Below, piece after piece: positions 17,969 through 26,178 of a DNA stretch of 64,000 nt. Source of the DNA: a bacterium. GTDB lineage: Bacteria; Bacillota; Clostridia; Oscillospirales; Oscillospiraceae. The notes beneath the pieces are model-generated. The model searched no databases. It saw only the letters and a program-made list of their open reading frames with translations, and had not been told where the DNA came from. How positions within the stretch are numbered: the stretch's first letter is position 1; each line of letters starts with the position of its first letter. Both the position numbers and the translations under genes were made by a program. The DNA lies in the NCBI GenBank assembly GCA_004560375.1, contig SFVC01000001.1, forward strand, positions 73,811 through 137,810, in the 5' to 3' direction.

Positions 17969-18805
17969 TCAGCGATCCACCATATGCACATTCACATGGG
18001 GGTAGGTCATCTCCACGCCCGCTTTGTCAAAGGCGGGCTTGAAGCCGTCCAGCAGGTCGTAGTACACCGTCCAGTAGTCGGCGTTGGCGCACCACACCCG
18101 CAGGACATAGTTGACGGCGCTGTCGCCGTAGCCGTCCACGTGGGCGGCGGGCTCCGGGTCGTCCAGCACCAGGGGGTGCTCCGCCGCCAGCCGGGCCAGC
18201 AGGGCGATGACCTGCTCCGGGGGGGCGTCGTAGGAGGCGGACACCTTCAGATCCACCCGCCGGGTGGGCTGGTGGGAGAAGTTGGTGATGTTGGCGGCGA
18301 CGATGGTGCTGTTGGGCAGCTGCACCAGCTTGTTGTCCGGGGTGGTGAGCTTGGTGTAAAACAGGCCCATCTCCTCCACCGTGCCGGAGCAGCCCCCGGC
18401 CTCCACAAAGTCCCCCACGGAAAAGGGGTGGGAGGCCAGCAGCTGCATCCCGCCCGCCGCGTTGGACAGGAAATTTTGCAGTGCCAGCGAGAAGGCCAGC
18501 CCCACCACCGACAGCACCGCCACCAGGGAGGTGACCTCAATATTCAGACAGCCCAGCACGATGATGGCGGTGACGAACCACAGCCCCGCCTTGAGAATGC
18601 CCCGCAGCAGCTTTTGCAGGGAGGGATCCAGCTTGGAGCGGCCCAGGGCCCGATCCAGCACCTTCAGCAGCACCTTCATGACCACCAGGCAGGCCGCCGC
18701 CACCAACACGGCGGTGAAAATATTGCTGGCGGTGATGTGCCGGATGCTGTTCCACAGGCCCTCCGCGGTCTCCTCAGGCACGATTCCGGTGAGCGCGATG
18801 GCCAT
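17969..18805 (-). CDS. mscS: Small-conductance mechanosensitive channel (MscS family)
   Basis: 278 residues from ATG 18805 (AAGGTGG 6 nt upstream; a GTG at 18814 is possible). Three membrane segments lie in about 30-135. The third, pore-lining helix is LALQNFLSNAAGGMQLLASHPFS in two parts, with the MscS-typical GDFVEAGG and PNSTIVAANITNFS after it. The C-terminal soluble vestibule ends near residue 278. It would release osmolytes on hypo-osmotic shock. It follows mtaB by 42 nt on the same strand. Confidence 0.92.
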   Translation of the reverse strand: MAIALTGIVPEETAEGLWNSIRHITASNIFTAVLVAAACLVVMKVLLKVLDRALGRSKLDPSLQKLLRGILKAGLWFVTAIIVLGCLNIEVTSLVAVLSVVGLAFSLALQNFLSNAAGGMQLLASHPFSVGDFVEAGGCSGTVEEMGLFYTKLTTPDNKLVQLPNSTIVAANITNFSHQPTRRVDLKVSASYDAPPEQVIALLARLAAEHPLVLDDPEPAAHVDGYGDSAVNYVLRVWCANADYWTVYYDLLDGFKPAFDKAGVEMTYPHVNVHMVDR

Positions 18806-18847
18806 GGGTCCCACCTTCTTTCTCTCTGGGTGATTTATGGTATTATA

Positions 18848-20152
18848 TCACGGCTCTGGCTCCGGCGCAAGGGCGCCCAGCAGGGCGGAGCCCTCCACGC
18901 CGGTGACCTCCACCTGCCGGAGCTGGTTGTGGAGGTTGTCCGCGCTCCGGACGCCCACCCGGCAGTAGCGGGTGGTGTGGCCCCACCACAGGCCGTCCTT
19001 CTCCTCCTCGAACAAGACCTCCGCCTGCGTCCCCACCCACTGATCCAGGTAGCGCCGCTCCATCTGGGCGGCGATGGCCGCCGCCTCCTTGGCCCGGGCC
19101 TCCTTGACGGCGTTGGGCGCCTGATCCGGCATGGACGCTGCCGGGGTTCCGGGGCGCTTGGAATAAGGAAATATGTGCATGGCGGAAAAGGCGCACCGTT
19201 GGAGGAAGGCCAGGGTCTGGGCGAACTCCGCCTCCGATTCCCCGGGGAAGCCTACGATGAGGTCGGTGGTGACGGCGGGCCGGTGGAAGTGCCGGCGCAG
19301 CAGCTCCACGCTCTCCAAAAAGCGGGCGGTGTCGTACTTCCGGTTCATCCGCTTCAGGGTGGCGTCGCAGCCGGACTGGAGGGAGAGGTGGAAGTGGGGG
19401 CACAGGTTGGGCAGCCTGGCCGCCCGGACGCAGAACTCCTCCGTGATGGTGCGGGGCTCCAGGGATCCCAGCCGGATCCGGCAGCCGGGGGCGGCGGCGC
19501 ACACCGCCTCCATGAGGTCGATGAGGGCCTCTCCCGTCCGGAGATCCCGGCCCCAGGAGGAGATCTCGATGCCGGTGAGGACGATCTCCCGGTAGCCCTC
19601 CAACCCCAGCCGCTTTGCCTCCGCCGCCGCCTCCTCCAAGGGCAGGGAGCGCACCGGCCCCCGGGCATAGGGGATGACGCAGTAGGAGCAGAAGTTGGCG
19701 CAGCCGTCCTCCACCTTCAGCATGGCCCGGGTGCGGCCGGACGCCCCCCCGGCGGGCAGGCGCTCGAACTGCCGGCGCTTCAGGGCCTCGTCCACCGCCA
19801 CCACCTGGCCCGTCCGCTGCCGCAGCAGTTCCTCCAGCCGATTTAGGAAGTCCATCCGCCCCGCCGAGCCGGACACCAGATCCACCCCCAGGGCGGACAC
19901 CGCCGCCGGGTCGGTCTGGGCGTAGCAGCCGCACACCGCCACCACCGCCTCTCCGCTTTTCCGGGCGCGGCGGATCAGGTTGCGGCACTTCTTGTCGCTG
20001 ACGGCGGTGACGGTGCAGGTGTTCACAATATAGGCGTCGGCGGGGCCGTCGAAGTCTGCCAGGGTGTGTCCCCGGCGGAGCAGCTCCCGCTCCATGGCCT
20101 GGGTCTCCACCTGGTTCACCTTGCAGCCCAGGGTGTAGATGGCGATCCGCAC
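18848..20152 (-). CDS. mtaB: tRNA t6A37 methylthiotransferase
   Basis: 434 residues. The N-terminal UPF0004 domain has cysteines in TLGCKVNQVE, NTCTVT and CGCYAQ for one 4Fe-4S cluster. The radical-SAM domain has CANFCSYCVIPYARG for the second. A TRAM domain ends the protein. TLGCKVNQ at the N-terminus and ARGPVRS are typical of MtaB, which makes ms2t6A37, rather than MiaB or RimO. Same direction as the CNNM-like gene upstream, separated by a terminator. Confidence 0.93.
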   Translation of the reverse strand: MRIAIYTLGCKVNQVETQAMERELLRRGHTLADFDGPADAYIVNTCTVTAVSDKKCRNLIRRARKSGEAVVAVCGCYAQTDPAAVSALGVDLVSGSAGRMDFLNRLEELLRQRTGQVVAVDEALKRRQFERLPAGGASGRTRAMLKVEDGCANFCSYCVIPYARGPVRSLPLEEAAAEAKRLGLEGYREIVLTGIEISSWGRDLRTGEALIDLMEAVCAAAPGCRIRLGSLEPRTITEEFCVRAARLPNLCPHFHLSLQSGCDATLKRMNRKYDTARFLESVELLRRHFHRPAVTTDLIVGFPGESEAEFAQTLAFLQRCAFSAMHIFPYSKRPGTPAASMPDQAPNAVKEARAKEAAAIAAQMERRYLDQWVGTQAEVLFEEEKDGLWWGHTTRYCRVGVRSADNLHNQLRQVEVTGVEGSALLGALAPEPEP

Positions 20153-20167
20153 GGGCGGTTCCCCCTT

Positions 20168-20205
20168 TCAAAAAATAAGCGGCCGCCCGCGTTCCGGACG
20201 GCCGC
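20168..20205 (-). terminator. Terminator of the CNNM/CorC-like gene
   Basis: On the minus strand a 10-bp stem (GCGGCCGTCC with GGGCGGCCGC, one G-U pair) is followed by TTATTTTTT. It lies just after the gene at 20228 and before mtaB. Confidence 0.8.
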
Positions 20206-20227
20206 GCAGAATATGTCCCTATGGGAG

Positions 20228-21496
20228 TCAGCCATCCTCGGCCTCCCCGGCCGCGGGCTCCGGCAGAACCTCCACCCGGATCTCCAGCACCCGGTGGTGC
20301 TCCGCCCGGGTGACGGTCACGTCTAAATTCTCCCAGACAAAGTGATCTCCCGGCTCGGGCACCCGGCCCAGCTGCTCCAGCACCCAGCCGGACACGGTGG
20401 CGGCGTCGCATTCCCCCGTCACCTGGAACAGGTCGTAGAGATCGTCCAGATCGGCGGAGCAGGCGATGAGGTAGCTGCCGTCGGGCTGCTTGCGGAATTC
20501 CTCCACCACCTCGTCGTGCTCGTCCCAGATCTCGCCCACCAGCTCCTCCACAATGTCCTCCATGGTGAGGATGCCCTCGGTGCCGCCGTACTCGTCCACC
20601 ACCACCGCCATCTGGGTCTTGGTGCGCTGGAACTGGCGCATCAGGTCGTCGATCTTGGTGCCGGAGGTGATGTGGAGCACCGGGCGCACCAGGGGCTCCA
20701 GCTGGGTACGGCCGTGGAACCGGGCGGAGAACAGATCCTTCTGGTGGAGCACCCCCACCACGTCGTCGATGCTCTCGTGGTAGACGGGCAGGCGGGAGTA
20801 GCCCTCGGCGGCGAACACCGACGCCACCTCCTCCAGGGTGGAGGTATCCTCCACCGCCACCACGTCCACCCGGGGGGTGAGGATGTCCCCGGCCTCCAGG
20901 TTGTCGAAGCGGATGGCGGAGCGGATGAGCTGGCTCTCCTCCTTGTCCAGGCCGCCCTGATCCTCCGCCTCCACCACCATGGTGACCAGCTCCTCGTCGG
21001 TGATGCCCTCCTCCTGCTCCTTGTGGAACAGCAGGGTGAGCAGCTTCTTCCACAGGCCGAACAGGAAGTTCAGCGGGGTGAGCAGCGCCATGAACAGCCG
21101 CAGCAGCGGCGCGGAGAACATGGCGAAGGCCTCCGGAGACTCCTTGGCCAGGCTCTTGGGGGAGATCTCGCCGAAGATCAGCACCACCACCGTCAGCACA
21201 ATGGTGGACACCGCCGGGCCGTTTGTCTGCCCGATGAGCTTGATGAACAGCAGGGTGGACAGGGTGGCGGCCACGTTGTTGACGATGTTGTTGCCGATGA
21301 GGATGGTGGACAGCAGCTTGTCGTAGTCCTCCGCCAGGGCCAGGGTCTTTTCCGCCTTCTTGTCGCCGTTGTCGGCGCGGCTTTTCAGGCGGATCCGGTT
21401 GAGGGAGGTAAACGCCGTCTCGGTGGCGGAGAAATACCCCGACATCACCACCATCAGCAGCAGTACGGCCAGCAGCAGCATACTATCTGGGTCCAT
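20228..21496 (-). CDS. CNNM / CorC-HlyC family membrane protein
   Basis: 422 residues. An N-terminal DUF21 (CNNM) membrane domain of 3-4 helices (about 1-190, with SATETAFTSLNRIRLK near 26-41), then a CBS-domain pair (about 200-335, ILTPRVDVVAVE and the MAVVVDEYGGTEGILTMEDIVEEL block), then a C-terminal CorC_HlyC domain (about 350-415). Family members are often annotated hemolysins but are associated with magnesium/cation transport or resistance. ATG at 21496. A terminator at 20168-20205 ends the transcript. Confidence 0.9.
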   Translation of the reverse strand: MDPDSMLLLAVLLLMVVMSGYFSATETAFTSLNRIRLKSRADNGDKKAEKTLALAEDYDKLLSTILIGNNIVNNVAATLSTLLFIKLIGQTNGPAVSTIVLTVVVLIFGEISPKSLAKESPEAFAMFSAPLLRLFMALLTPLNFLFGLWKKLLTLLFHKEQEEGITDEELVTMVVEAEDQGGLDKEESQLIRSAIRFDNLEAGDILTPRVDVVAVEDTSTLEEVASVFAAEGYSRLPVYHESIDDVVGVLHQKDLFSARFHGRTQLEPLVRPVLHITSGTKIDDLMRQFQRTKTQMAVVVDEYGGTEGILTMEDIVEELVGEIWDEHDEVVEEFRKQPDGSYLIACSADLDDLYDLFQVTGECDAATVSGWVLEQLGRVPEPGDHFVWENLDVTVTRAEHHRVLEIRVEVLPEPAAGEAEDG

Positions 21497-21653
21497 GTGG
21501 ACAGATCAACTCCTATTTACTCTATATTAAGTAAAAATTTACCCCCGCCCATGGGGAGGTATTGCAAAGATTTATACCACACTTCCGGCCAAAAAGCAAG
21601 GGGGCAGGGGGGCTGTCGGGAAAAATTTGTCTGAAACACGCCTCCGGCCAGCC

Positions 21654-21682
21654 TTGACGGCCCCTCAGCCCGGCGGTATAAT
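21654..21682 (+). promoter_or_regulatory. Promoter of the PepSY gene
   Basis: TTGACG (21654-21659), 17-nt spacer, TATAAT (21677-21682), about 80 nt before the start codon. Confidence 0.85.
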
Positions 21683-21763
21683 GGGGGCGGCTATCCGTTG
21701 GGAGGAGCCCCGCGCCCGCGGCCGGAGGGCTGGGGCCCAGGCGGAGGAAAGGAGGGCCTTGTG

Positions 21764-22747
21764 ATGTCCAAGCTCAAAGAACTGTTCTCCACCCCCAGGC
21801 GGGCGGCGCTGGCCGTGGCCTGCCTTGGCGTGATCCTGGTGACCATCGGCATCTGCGCGGTGATAATCGTCTCCGCAACCGGGGGGCCGGAGCCCGCCTC
21901 CGCCATCGGCGGGGAGGCGGCCCAGAACTACGCCTTTGCCGACGCCGGGGTGGATCCCGCCTCCGCCCAGGTGCTCCAGGTGAAGTACCAGCGATTCCAG
22001 GGGGAATTTGTGTACGAGGTGGAGTTCCTGGCGGGGGAGACGGAGTATGAATACAAGATCAACGCCACCGACGGCTCGGTGGTGAAGAAGGAGCAGAAAA
22101 CGGTGAAGGGGCCGGGGAACAGCGTCCCGGCGGCGGGGACGATCACCCTGGAGCAGGCCCGGGACATTGCCCTGGCGGACGCGGGGGTGACCAGGGAGCA
22201 GGCCGTCTTTGCCGAGGCGGAGCAGGACACAGAGGGGGGGATCCCCATCTATGAGTTCAAGTTCTACGGCGGCAATGTGGAATATGAGTATGAGATCAAC
22301 GGCCAGACCGGGTCGGTCTACAGCAAAAAGACCACCACCTATGTGGGCCAGGGCGGGGGGGAGACGCCGCCCCCCGGCCAGACCGGGGCGCCGGCCACCC
22401 AGCAGCCCACCCGGCCTCCGGCCACGGCAGAGCCCACGCCGATCCCCACCCAACCCCCCGCCACCCAGGCGCCCCGGCCCACCCAGCCCTCCGGGATGTA
22501 TATCGGCGCGGACGCGGCGAAAAACGCGGCGCTGGCCGATGCGGGCGTGTCCGCCGGAGACGCCCGGTTCACCAAAGTGCGGATGGACTATGAGGACGGC
22601 GTGCCGGTGTACGAGCTGGAGTTCTACACCGCCACCCACGAATATGAGTACGAGATCCATGCCCAGACCGGGGCGGTGTTCAGCAGGCACGTGGAGACCC
22701 ACCACAACTCCGGAGGCCACCACGGAGGGACGGCCGGCCAGAGTTGA
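21764..22747 (+). CDS. Membrane-anchored protein with three PepSY domains
   Basis: 327 residues from ATG 21764 (GGAGGAAAGGAGG upstream; a GTG one codon earlier is possible). One membrane segment (about 17-40, AALAVACLGVILVTIGICAV) puts the rest outside. Three PepSY-like units follow, each with an Ala/Asp-rich helix (ALADAGV) and a strand pair ending in EYEYEI: about 50-110, 120-195 and 245-315. Units 2 and 3 are separated by a Pro/Thr-rich linker of some 45 residues. PepSY domains are thought to inhibit or modulate secreted peptidases; the target is unknown. Single-gene transcript with its own promoter and terminator. Confidence 0.85.
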   Translation: MSKLKELFSTPRRAALAVACLGVILVTIGICAVIIVSATGGPEPASAIGGEAAQNYAFADAGVDPASAQVLQVKYQRFQGEFVYEVEFLAGETEYEYKINATDGSVVKKEQKTVKGPGNSVPAAGTITLEQARDIALADAGVTREQAVFAEAEQDTEGGIPIYEFKFYGGNVEYEYEINGQTGSVYSKKTTTYVGQGGGETPPPGQTGAPATQQPTRPPATAEPTPIPTQPPATQAPRPTQPSGMYIGADAAKNAALADAGVSAGDARFTKVRMDYEDGVPVYELEFYTATHEYEYEIHAQTGAVFSRHVETHHNSGGHHGGTAGQS

Positions 22748-22756
22748 AAAGGGTAT

Positions 22757-22795
22757 AAAAGGGGAGGCATGGCCGCCGGCCATGCCTCCCCTTTT
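22757..22795. terminator. Bidirectional terminator
   Basis: Perfect 18-bp stem beginning AAAAGGGGAGGCATGG, loop of 3, with A and T runs at the two ends. It ends both the PepSY gene and the converging flavodiiron gene. Confidence 0.95.
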
Positions 22796-22814
22796 TGCTT
22801 GTTTGGGGGTGGGA

Positions 22815-24032
22815 TTACTTCTTGCCCATGGACTCGATGATGGCGTCGGCCAGGGCGTCCAGCTCCAGCTCCTTGTCGGGGTGGAGGGCGGAGGCCAGGG
22901 AGAGCCGATCGTTGAGCACGGTCATGTTCTTCATCTCGTCCTCCAGGAACTTCTGCATCAGGTCGCCGGACTTGACGGCCCAGGAGCCGTTCTCGATGAT
23001 GGCGCAGGTGCGGTTCTGGAAGTTGAGGGCCTTCAGGTGCATCAGGAAGTCGTGCATCACCGGGTAGATCCCCAGGTTGTAGGTGACGGAGGCGAACACC
23101 AGATGGCTCAGGCGGAAGGACTCGCTGACCAGCTGGGACACATGGGTGTTGGACACGTCGTACACCCACACGTTGGTGCAGCCCTTCTCGCACAGCTTGG
23201 AGGCCAGAGCCTGGGCGGCGGACTCGGTGTTGCCGTACATGGAGGCGTAGGCGATGAGCACGCCCTCCTCCTCGGGCTCGTACTTGCTCCACTTGTCGTA
23301 CTTGTCCACGAAGTACATCAGATCCTTACGCCACACGGGCCCGTGCAGCGGGCAGATGAACTTGATCTTGTCCAGGATGCCGCCGGCCTTCTTCAGCAGG
23401 AGCTGGACGTGGGGGCCGTACTTGCCCACGATGTTGGTGAGGTAGCGGCGGGCGTCGTCGATCCAGTCCCGGTCGAAGTCCACCTCGTCGGCGAACAGCT
23501 TGCCGTCCAGGGCGCCGAAGGTGCCGAAGGCGTCGGCCGCGAACAGCGCGCCGTTGGTGAGGTCGAAGGTGACCATGGCCTCGGGCCAGTGCACCATGGG
23601 AGCCTCCACGAAGGTGACGGTGTGATCGCCGAAGGAGAAGGTGTCACCCTCCTTGACCTGGATCAACTCGTGGCCGTCGATGTGGAAGCCGAACTGACGC
23701 ATGAGCATGAACGCCTTCTCGGTGGAGATGACCTTCACGTTGGGCCAGCGGATGAGGATCTCCTCAATGGAGGCGCCGTGATCGGGCTCCATGTGGTTGA
23801 TCAGCAGGTAGTCCAGGGGACGGCCCTTCAGCAGGTAGTCCAGGTTCTCCAGCAGCTGGCGGCAGGCGGACCAATCCACGGTGTCGAACAGGACGGTGGA
23901 CTTGTCCAGCAGCAGGTAGGCGTTGTAGCTCACGCCGCGGGGAATGGGATGAATATTCTCAAACAGGTGCAGGCGGTGATCGTTGGCGCCCACCCAATAC
24001 AGGTTATCGGTGACACTGCGAACGCAGTACAT
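22815..24032 (-). CDS. Flavodiiron protein, class A (FprA / ROO type)
   Basis: 405 residues. Residues 1-250 are the metallo-beta-lactamase-like diiron domain with ligands in HMEPDH (about 80-85), the His of MVHW, the Asp of FAADAFG and the His of CPLHGPVW. Residues 258-400 are a flavodoxin domain (IAYASMYGNTESAA binds FMN). There is no fused rubredoxin or NADH-reductase domain, so it needs an external electron donor, normally rubredoxin. It reduces O2 to water or NO to N2O. It starts 40 nt after the stop of a gene that encodes a C-terminal rubredoxin domain, an unusually direct hint at its donor. Confidence 0.95.
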   Translation of the reverse strand: MYCVRSVTDNLYWVGANDHRLHLFENIHPIPRGVSYNAYLLLDKSTVLFDTVDWSACRQLLENLDYLLKGRPLDYLLINHMEPDHGASIEEILIRWPNVKVISTEKAFMLMRQFGFHIDGHELIQVKEGDTFSFGDHTVTFVEAPMVHWPEAMVTFDLTNGALFAADAFGTFGALDGKLFADEVDFDRDWIDDARRYLTNIVGKYGPHVQLLLKKAGGILDKIKFICPLHGPVWRKDLMYFVDKYDKWSKYEPEEEGVLIAYASMYGNTESAAQALASKLCEKGCTNVWVYDVSNTHVSQLVSESFRLSHLVFASVTYNLGIYPVMHDFLMHLKALNFQNRTCAIIENGSWAVKSGDLMQKFLEDEMKNMTVLNDRLSLASALHPDKELELDALADAIIESMGKK

Positions 24033-24072
24033 AGATTTTCCTCCTTTTAATTAAGATGCTGTGGCGGGACAC

Positions 24073-25986
24073 TTACGCCTCGATGAACATTTCCTTGGCT
24101 TCCGCGCACTCCGGGCAGACCCAGCCCTCGGGCAGATCCTTGAACAGGGTGCCGGGGGCCACTTCAGCGTCGGGATCGCCCAGCTCGGGCACGTACTCGT
24201 ATCCGCAGCCGCCACAGACATAGCGCGGGCCGATGGGCTCGGGCTTGGGGGGCTGGGGCCGCTTCATCTTCACCATGGGAGGGGCGGGCTGCTTCTCCTC
24301 CAGACCCAGGGCCTGGGCCAGCAGGGGCAGGATCTCCTTCACGTCGCCCACGATGCCGTAGTCGCAGTTCTTGAAGATGGGGGCGTTGGAGCTCTTGTTG
24401 ATGGCCACGATGGTGGAGGCGTCCTTAATGCCCTTCAGGTGCTGGACGGCGCCGGAGATGCCGCAGGCGATGTACAGGTTCCCCTTGAACTTCTGGCCGG
24501 ACATACCCACATAGCGGTTCAGCGGCACGTACTTGTGGGTCTCCGCCACGGGACGGCTGGAGCCGATGGCCGCGCCGGCCGCCTTGGCCAGGTTCTCGAT
24601 CAGCTTCATGTTCTCCTTGGCGCCGATGCCCTGACCGGCGGAAACCACCCGCTCCGCCTGAGCGATGGGAGTGTCGATGGGGATACCCACGGAGAAGTCG
24701 TAGCCGTCCTTCTTCAGGGCCGCCACCAGAGCCTCGACCCGCTCCTTGGCGTCGCCCTCCTTGAGGATCAGGCCCTTACGCACGCCGGTGATGGGGGCGG
24801 GCTTCTTGGCCACGCTGGAGGAGCCGCCGCCGGCGCCCTTGGGAGGCTTGCCCATGATGGCGGCGGAGATGACCACCCGCTGAACCTCGTTGGTGCCCTC
24901 GTAGATGGTGGTGATCTTGGCGTCGCGGTACATCCGCTCCACGTCCATGCCCTTCAGGTAGCCGGTGCCGCCGAAGATCTGGAGGGCGTCGTTGGTGACC
25001 TCCAGGGCGATGTCGGAGGCGTACATCTTAGCCATGGCGGACTCGGTGCCGTAGGGGACGTGATGTTCCTTCATGTCGGCGGCGGAGTAAACCAGCAGCC
25101 GGGCGCAGCGGAGCTTGGTGGCCATGTCGGCCAGCTTGAAGCCGATGGCCTGGTTGAAGCCGATGGGCTTGCCGAACTGGATACGCTCCTTGGCGTACTC
25201 CACGGCGGCCTCATAGGCCCCCTGAGCGATGCCCAGAGCCTGGGAGGCGATGCCGATACGGCCGCCGTCCAGAGTGGCCATGGCGATCTTGAAGCCCTGG
25301 CCCTCCTTGCCCAGCAGGTTCTCCTTGGGCACCTTCACGTCGTCGAAGTTGAGCTGGCAGGTCTCGGAGGAGCGGATGCCCATCTTGTCGTAGTGGGGCT
25401 CGAAGGTGAAGCCCTTCCAGCCCTTCTCCACGATGAAGGCGGAGATGCCGCGGGTGCCGATGTCCGGAGTGGTGACGGCGAAGACCACATAGGTGTCCGC
25501 CACGCCGCCGTTGGTGATGAAGATCTTCTGGCCGTTGAGCAGATAGTAGTCGCCCTTGTCGATGGCGGTGGTTTCGGTGCCGCCCGCGTCGGAGCCGGCG
25601 TTGGGCTCGGTGAGGCCGAAAGCGCCGATCTTCTCGCCCTTGGCCAGGGGAACCAGGTACTTTTTCTTCTGGGCCTCGTTGCCGAAGGCGAAGATGGGCC
25701 AGGTGCCCAGGGATACGTGGGCGGAGAGGATGACGCCCGTGCCGCCGTCCACCCGGGACAGCTCCTCCACGGCGATGGCGTAGCTCATGGCGTCGAGCCC
25801 GGCGCCGCCGTACTCCTTGGGATAGGGGATGCCCATCAGCCCCATCTGGGCCAGCTTCTTGATGGCCTCGGTGGGGAAGCGGCTCTCCTGATCCATGAGA
25901 ATTGCGTTGGGCTTCACCTCTGTCTCCGCGAAGGCGCGGATTTTGGCGCGCAGCTCCTCATGGGCCTGCGTGGTCTGGAACAACAT
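24073..25986 (-). CDS. Acyl-CoA dehydrogenase - EtfA (FAD domain) - rubredoxin fusion
   Basis: 637 residues with three modules. Residues 1-380 are a complete short-chain acyl-CoA dehydrogenase (GLTEPNAGSDAGG, FGKPIGFNQAIG, and TIYEGTNEVQ with the catalytic Glu). About 395-570 match the EtfA C-terminal FAD-binding domain (VSAGQGIG, LYIACGISGAVQHL, TIVAINK, DYGIVGD). About 588-637 are rubredoxin (CGGCGY and CPEC). No EtfB is fused or encoded nearby. Electrons from a butyryl-CoA-like substrate could pass FAD to FAD to the iron centre within one chain and then to the flavodiiron protein encoded 40 nt downstream. Bifurcation is not implied without EtfB. Its own promoter lies at 26047-26075. The fusion is directly visible; the electron route is inferred. 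Confidence 0.95.
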   Translation of the reverse strand: MLFQTTQAHEELRAKIRAFAETEVKPNAILMDQESRFPTEAIKKLAQMGLMGIPYPKEYGGAGLDAMSYAIAVEELSRVDGGTGVILSAHVSLGTWPIFAFGNEAQKKKYLVPLAKGEKIGAFGLTEPNAGSDAGGTETTAIDKGDYYLLNGQKIFITNGGVADTYVVFAVTTPDIGTRGISAFIVEKGWKGFTFEPHYDKMGIRSSETCQLNFDDVKVPKENLLGKEGQGFKIAMATLDGGRIGIASQALGIAQGAYEAAVEYAKERIQFGKPIGFNQAIGFKLADMATKLRCARLLVYSAADMKEHHVPYGTESAMAKMYASDIALEVTNDALQIFGGTGYLKGMDVERMYRDAKITTIYEGTNEVQRVVISAAIMGKPPKGAGGGSSSVAKKPAPITGVRKGLILKEGDAKERVEALVAALKKDGYDFSVGIPIDTPIAQAERVVSAGQGIGAKENMKLIENLAKAAGAAIGSSRPVAETHKYVPLNRYVGMSGQKFKGNLYIACGISGAVQHLKGIKDASTIVAINKSSNAPIFKNCDYGIVGDVKEILPLLAQALGLEEKQPAPPMVKMKRPQPPKPEPIGPRYVCGGCGYEYVPELGDPDAEVAPGTLFKDLPEGWVCPECAEAKEMFIEA

Positions 25987-26046
25987 ACGGAAACCTCCTT
26001 TGAGTGATGTGGGATCTGGTACATGCTACAAATCCTGCTGTTTAAA

Positions 26047-26075
26047 AAACTATCACGTTTGGAGGGACTTGTCAA
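26047..26075 (-). promoter_or_regulatory. Promoter of the ACAD fusion / flavodiiron operon
   Basis: Minus-strand TTGACA (26075-26070), 17-nt spacer, TAGTTT (26052-26047), about 60 nt before the start. No Rex- or PerR-type palindrome is apparent in 25987-26134. Confidence 0.7.
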
Positions 26076-26134
26076 TCAAAATCTTATACAATTTGCATAA
26101 ATATTGTGGGGCGGTTTGGGGTGGGCCGCAAGAT

Positions 26135-26166
26135 GAGCGCCCGCCGGGAAAAACCGGCGGGCGCTC
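26135..26166 (-). terminator. Hairpin terminator after the BlaR1-like gene
   Basis: Perfect 13-bp stem (GAGCGCCCGCCGG with its complement), T-rich loop on the minus strand, 12 nt after the stop codon. Confidence 0.75.
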
Positions 26167-26178
26167 GTTTGGGCCGGG

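Noticed and set aside
17093..19846. A 917-codon open frame on the plus strand opposite the lysine leader, tmk, mscS and mtaB
   Set aside because: It is antisense to three well-conserved genes and has low-complexity His/Gly/Gln composition typical of a GC shadow.
18843..21053. A 736-codon minus-strand frame across mtaB and the CNNM gene
   Set aside because: It is out of frame with both real genes, arginine- and proline-rich, with no domain.
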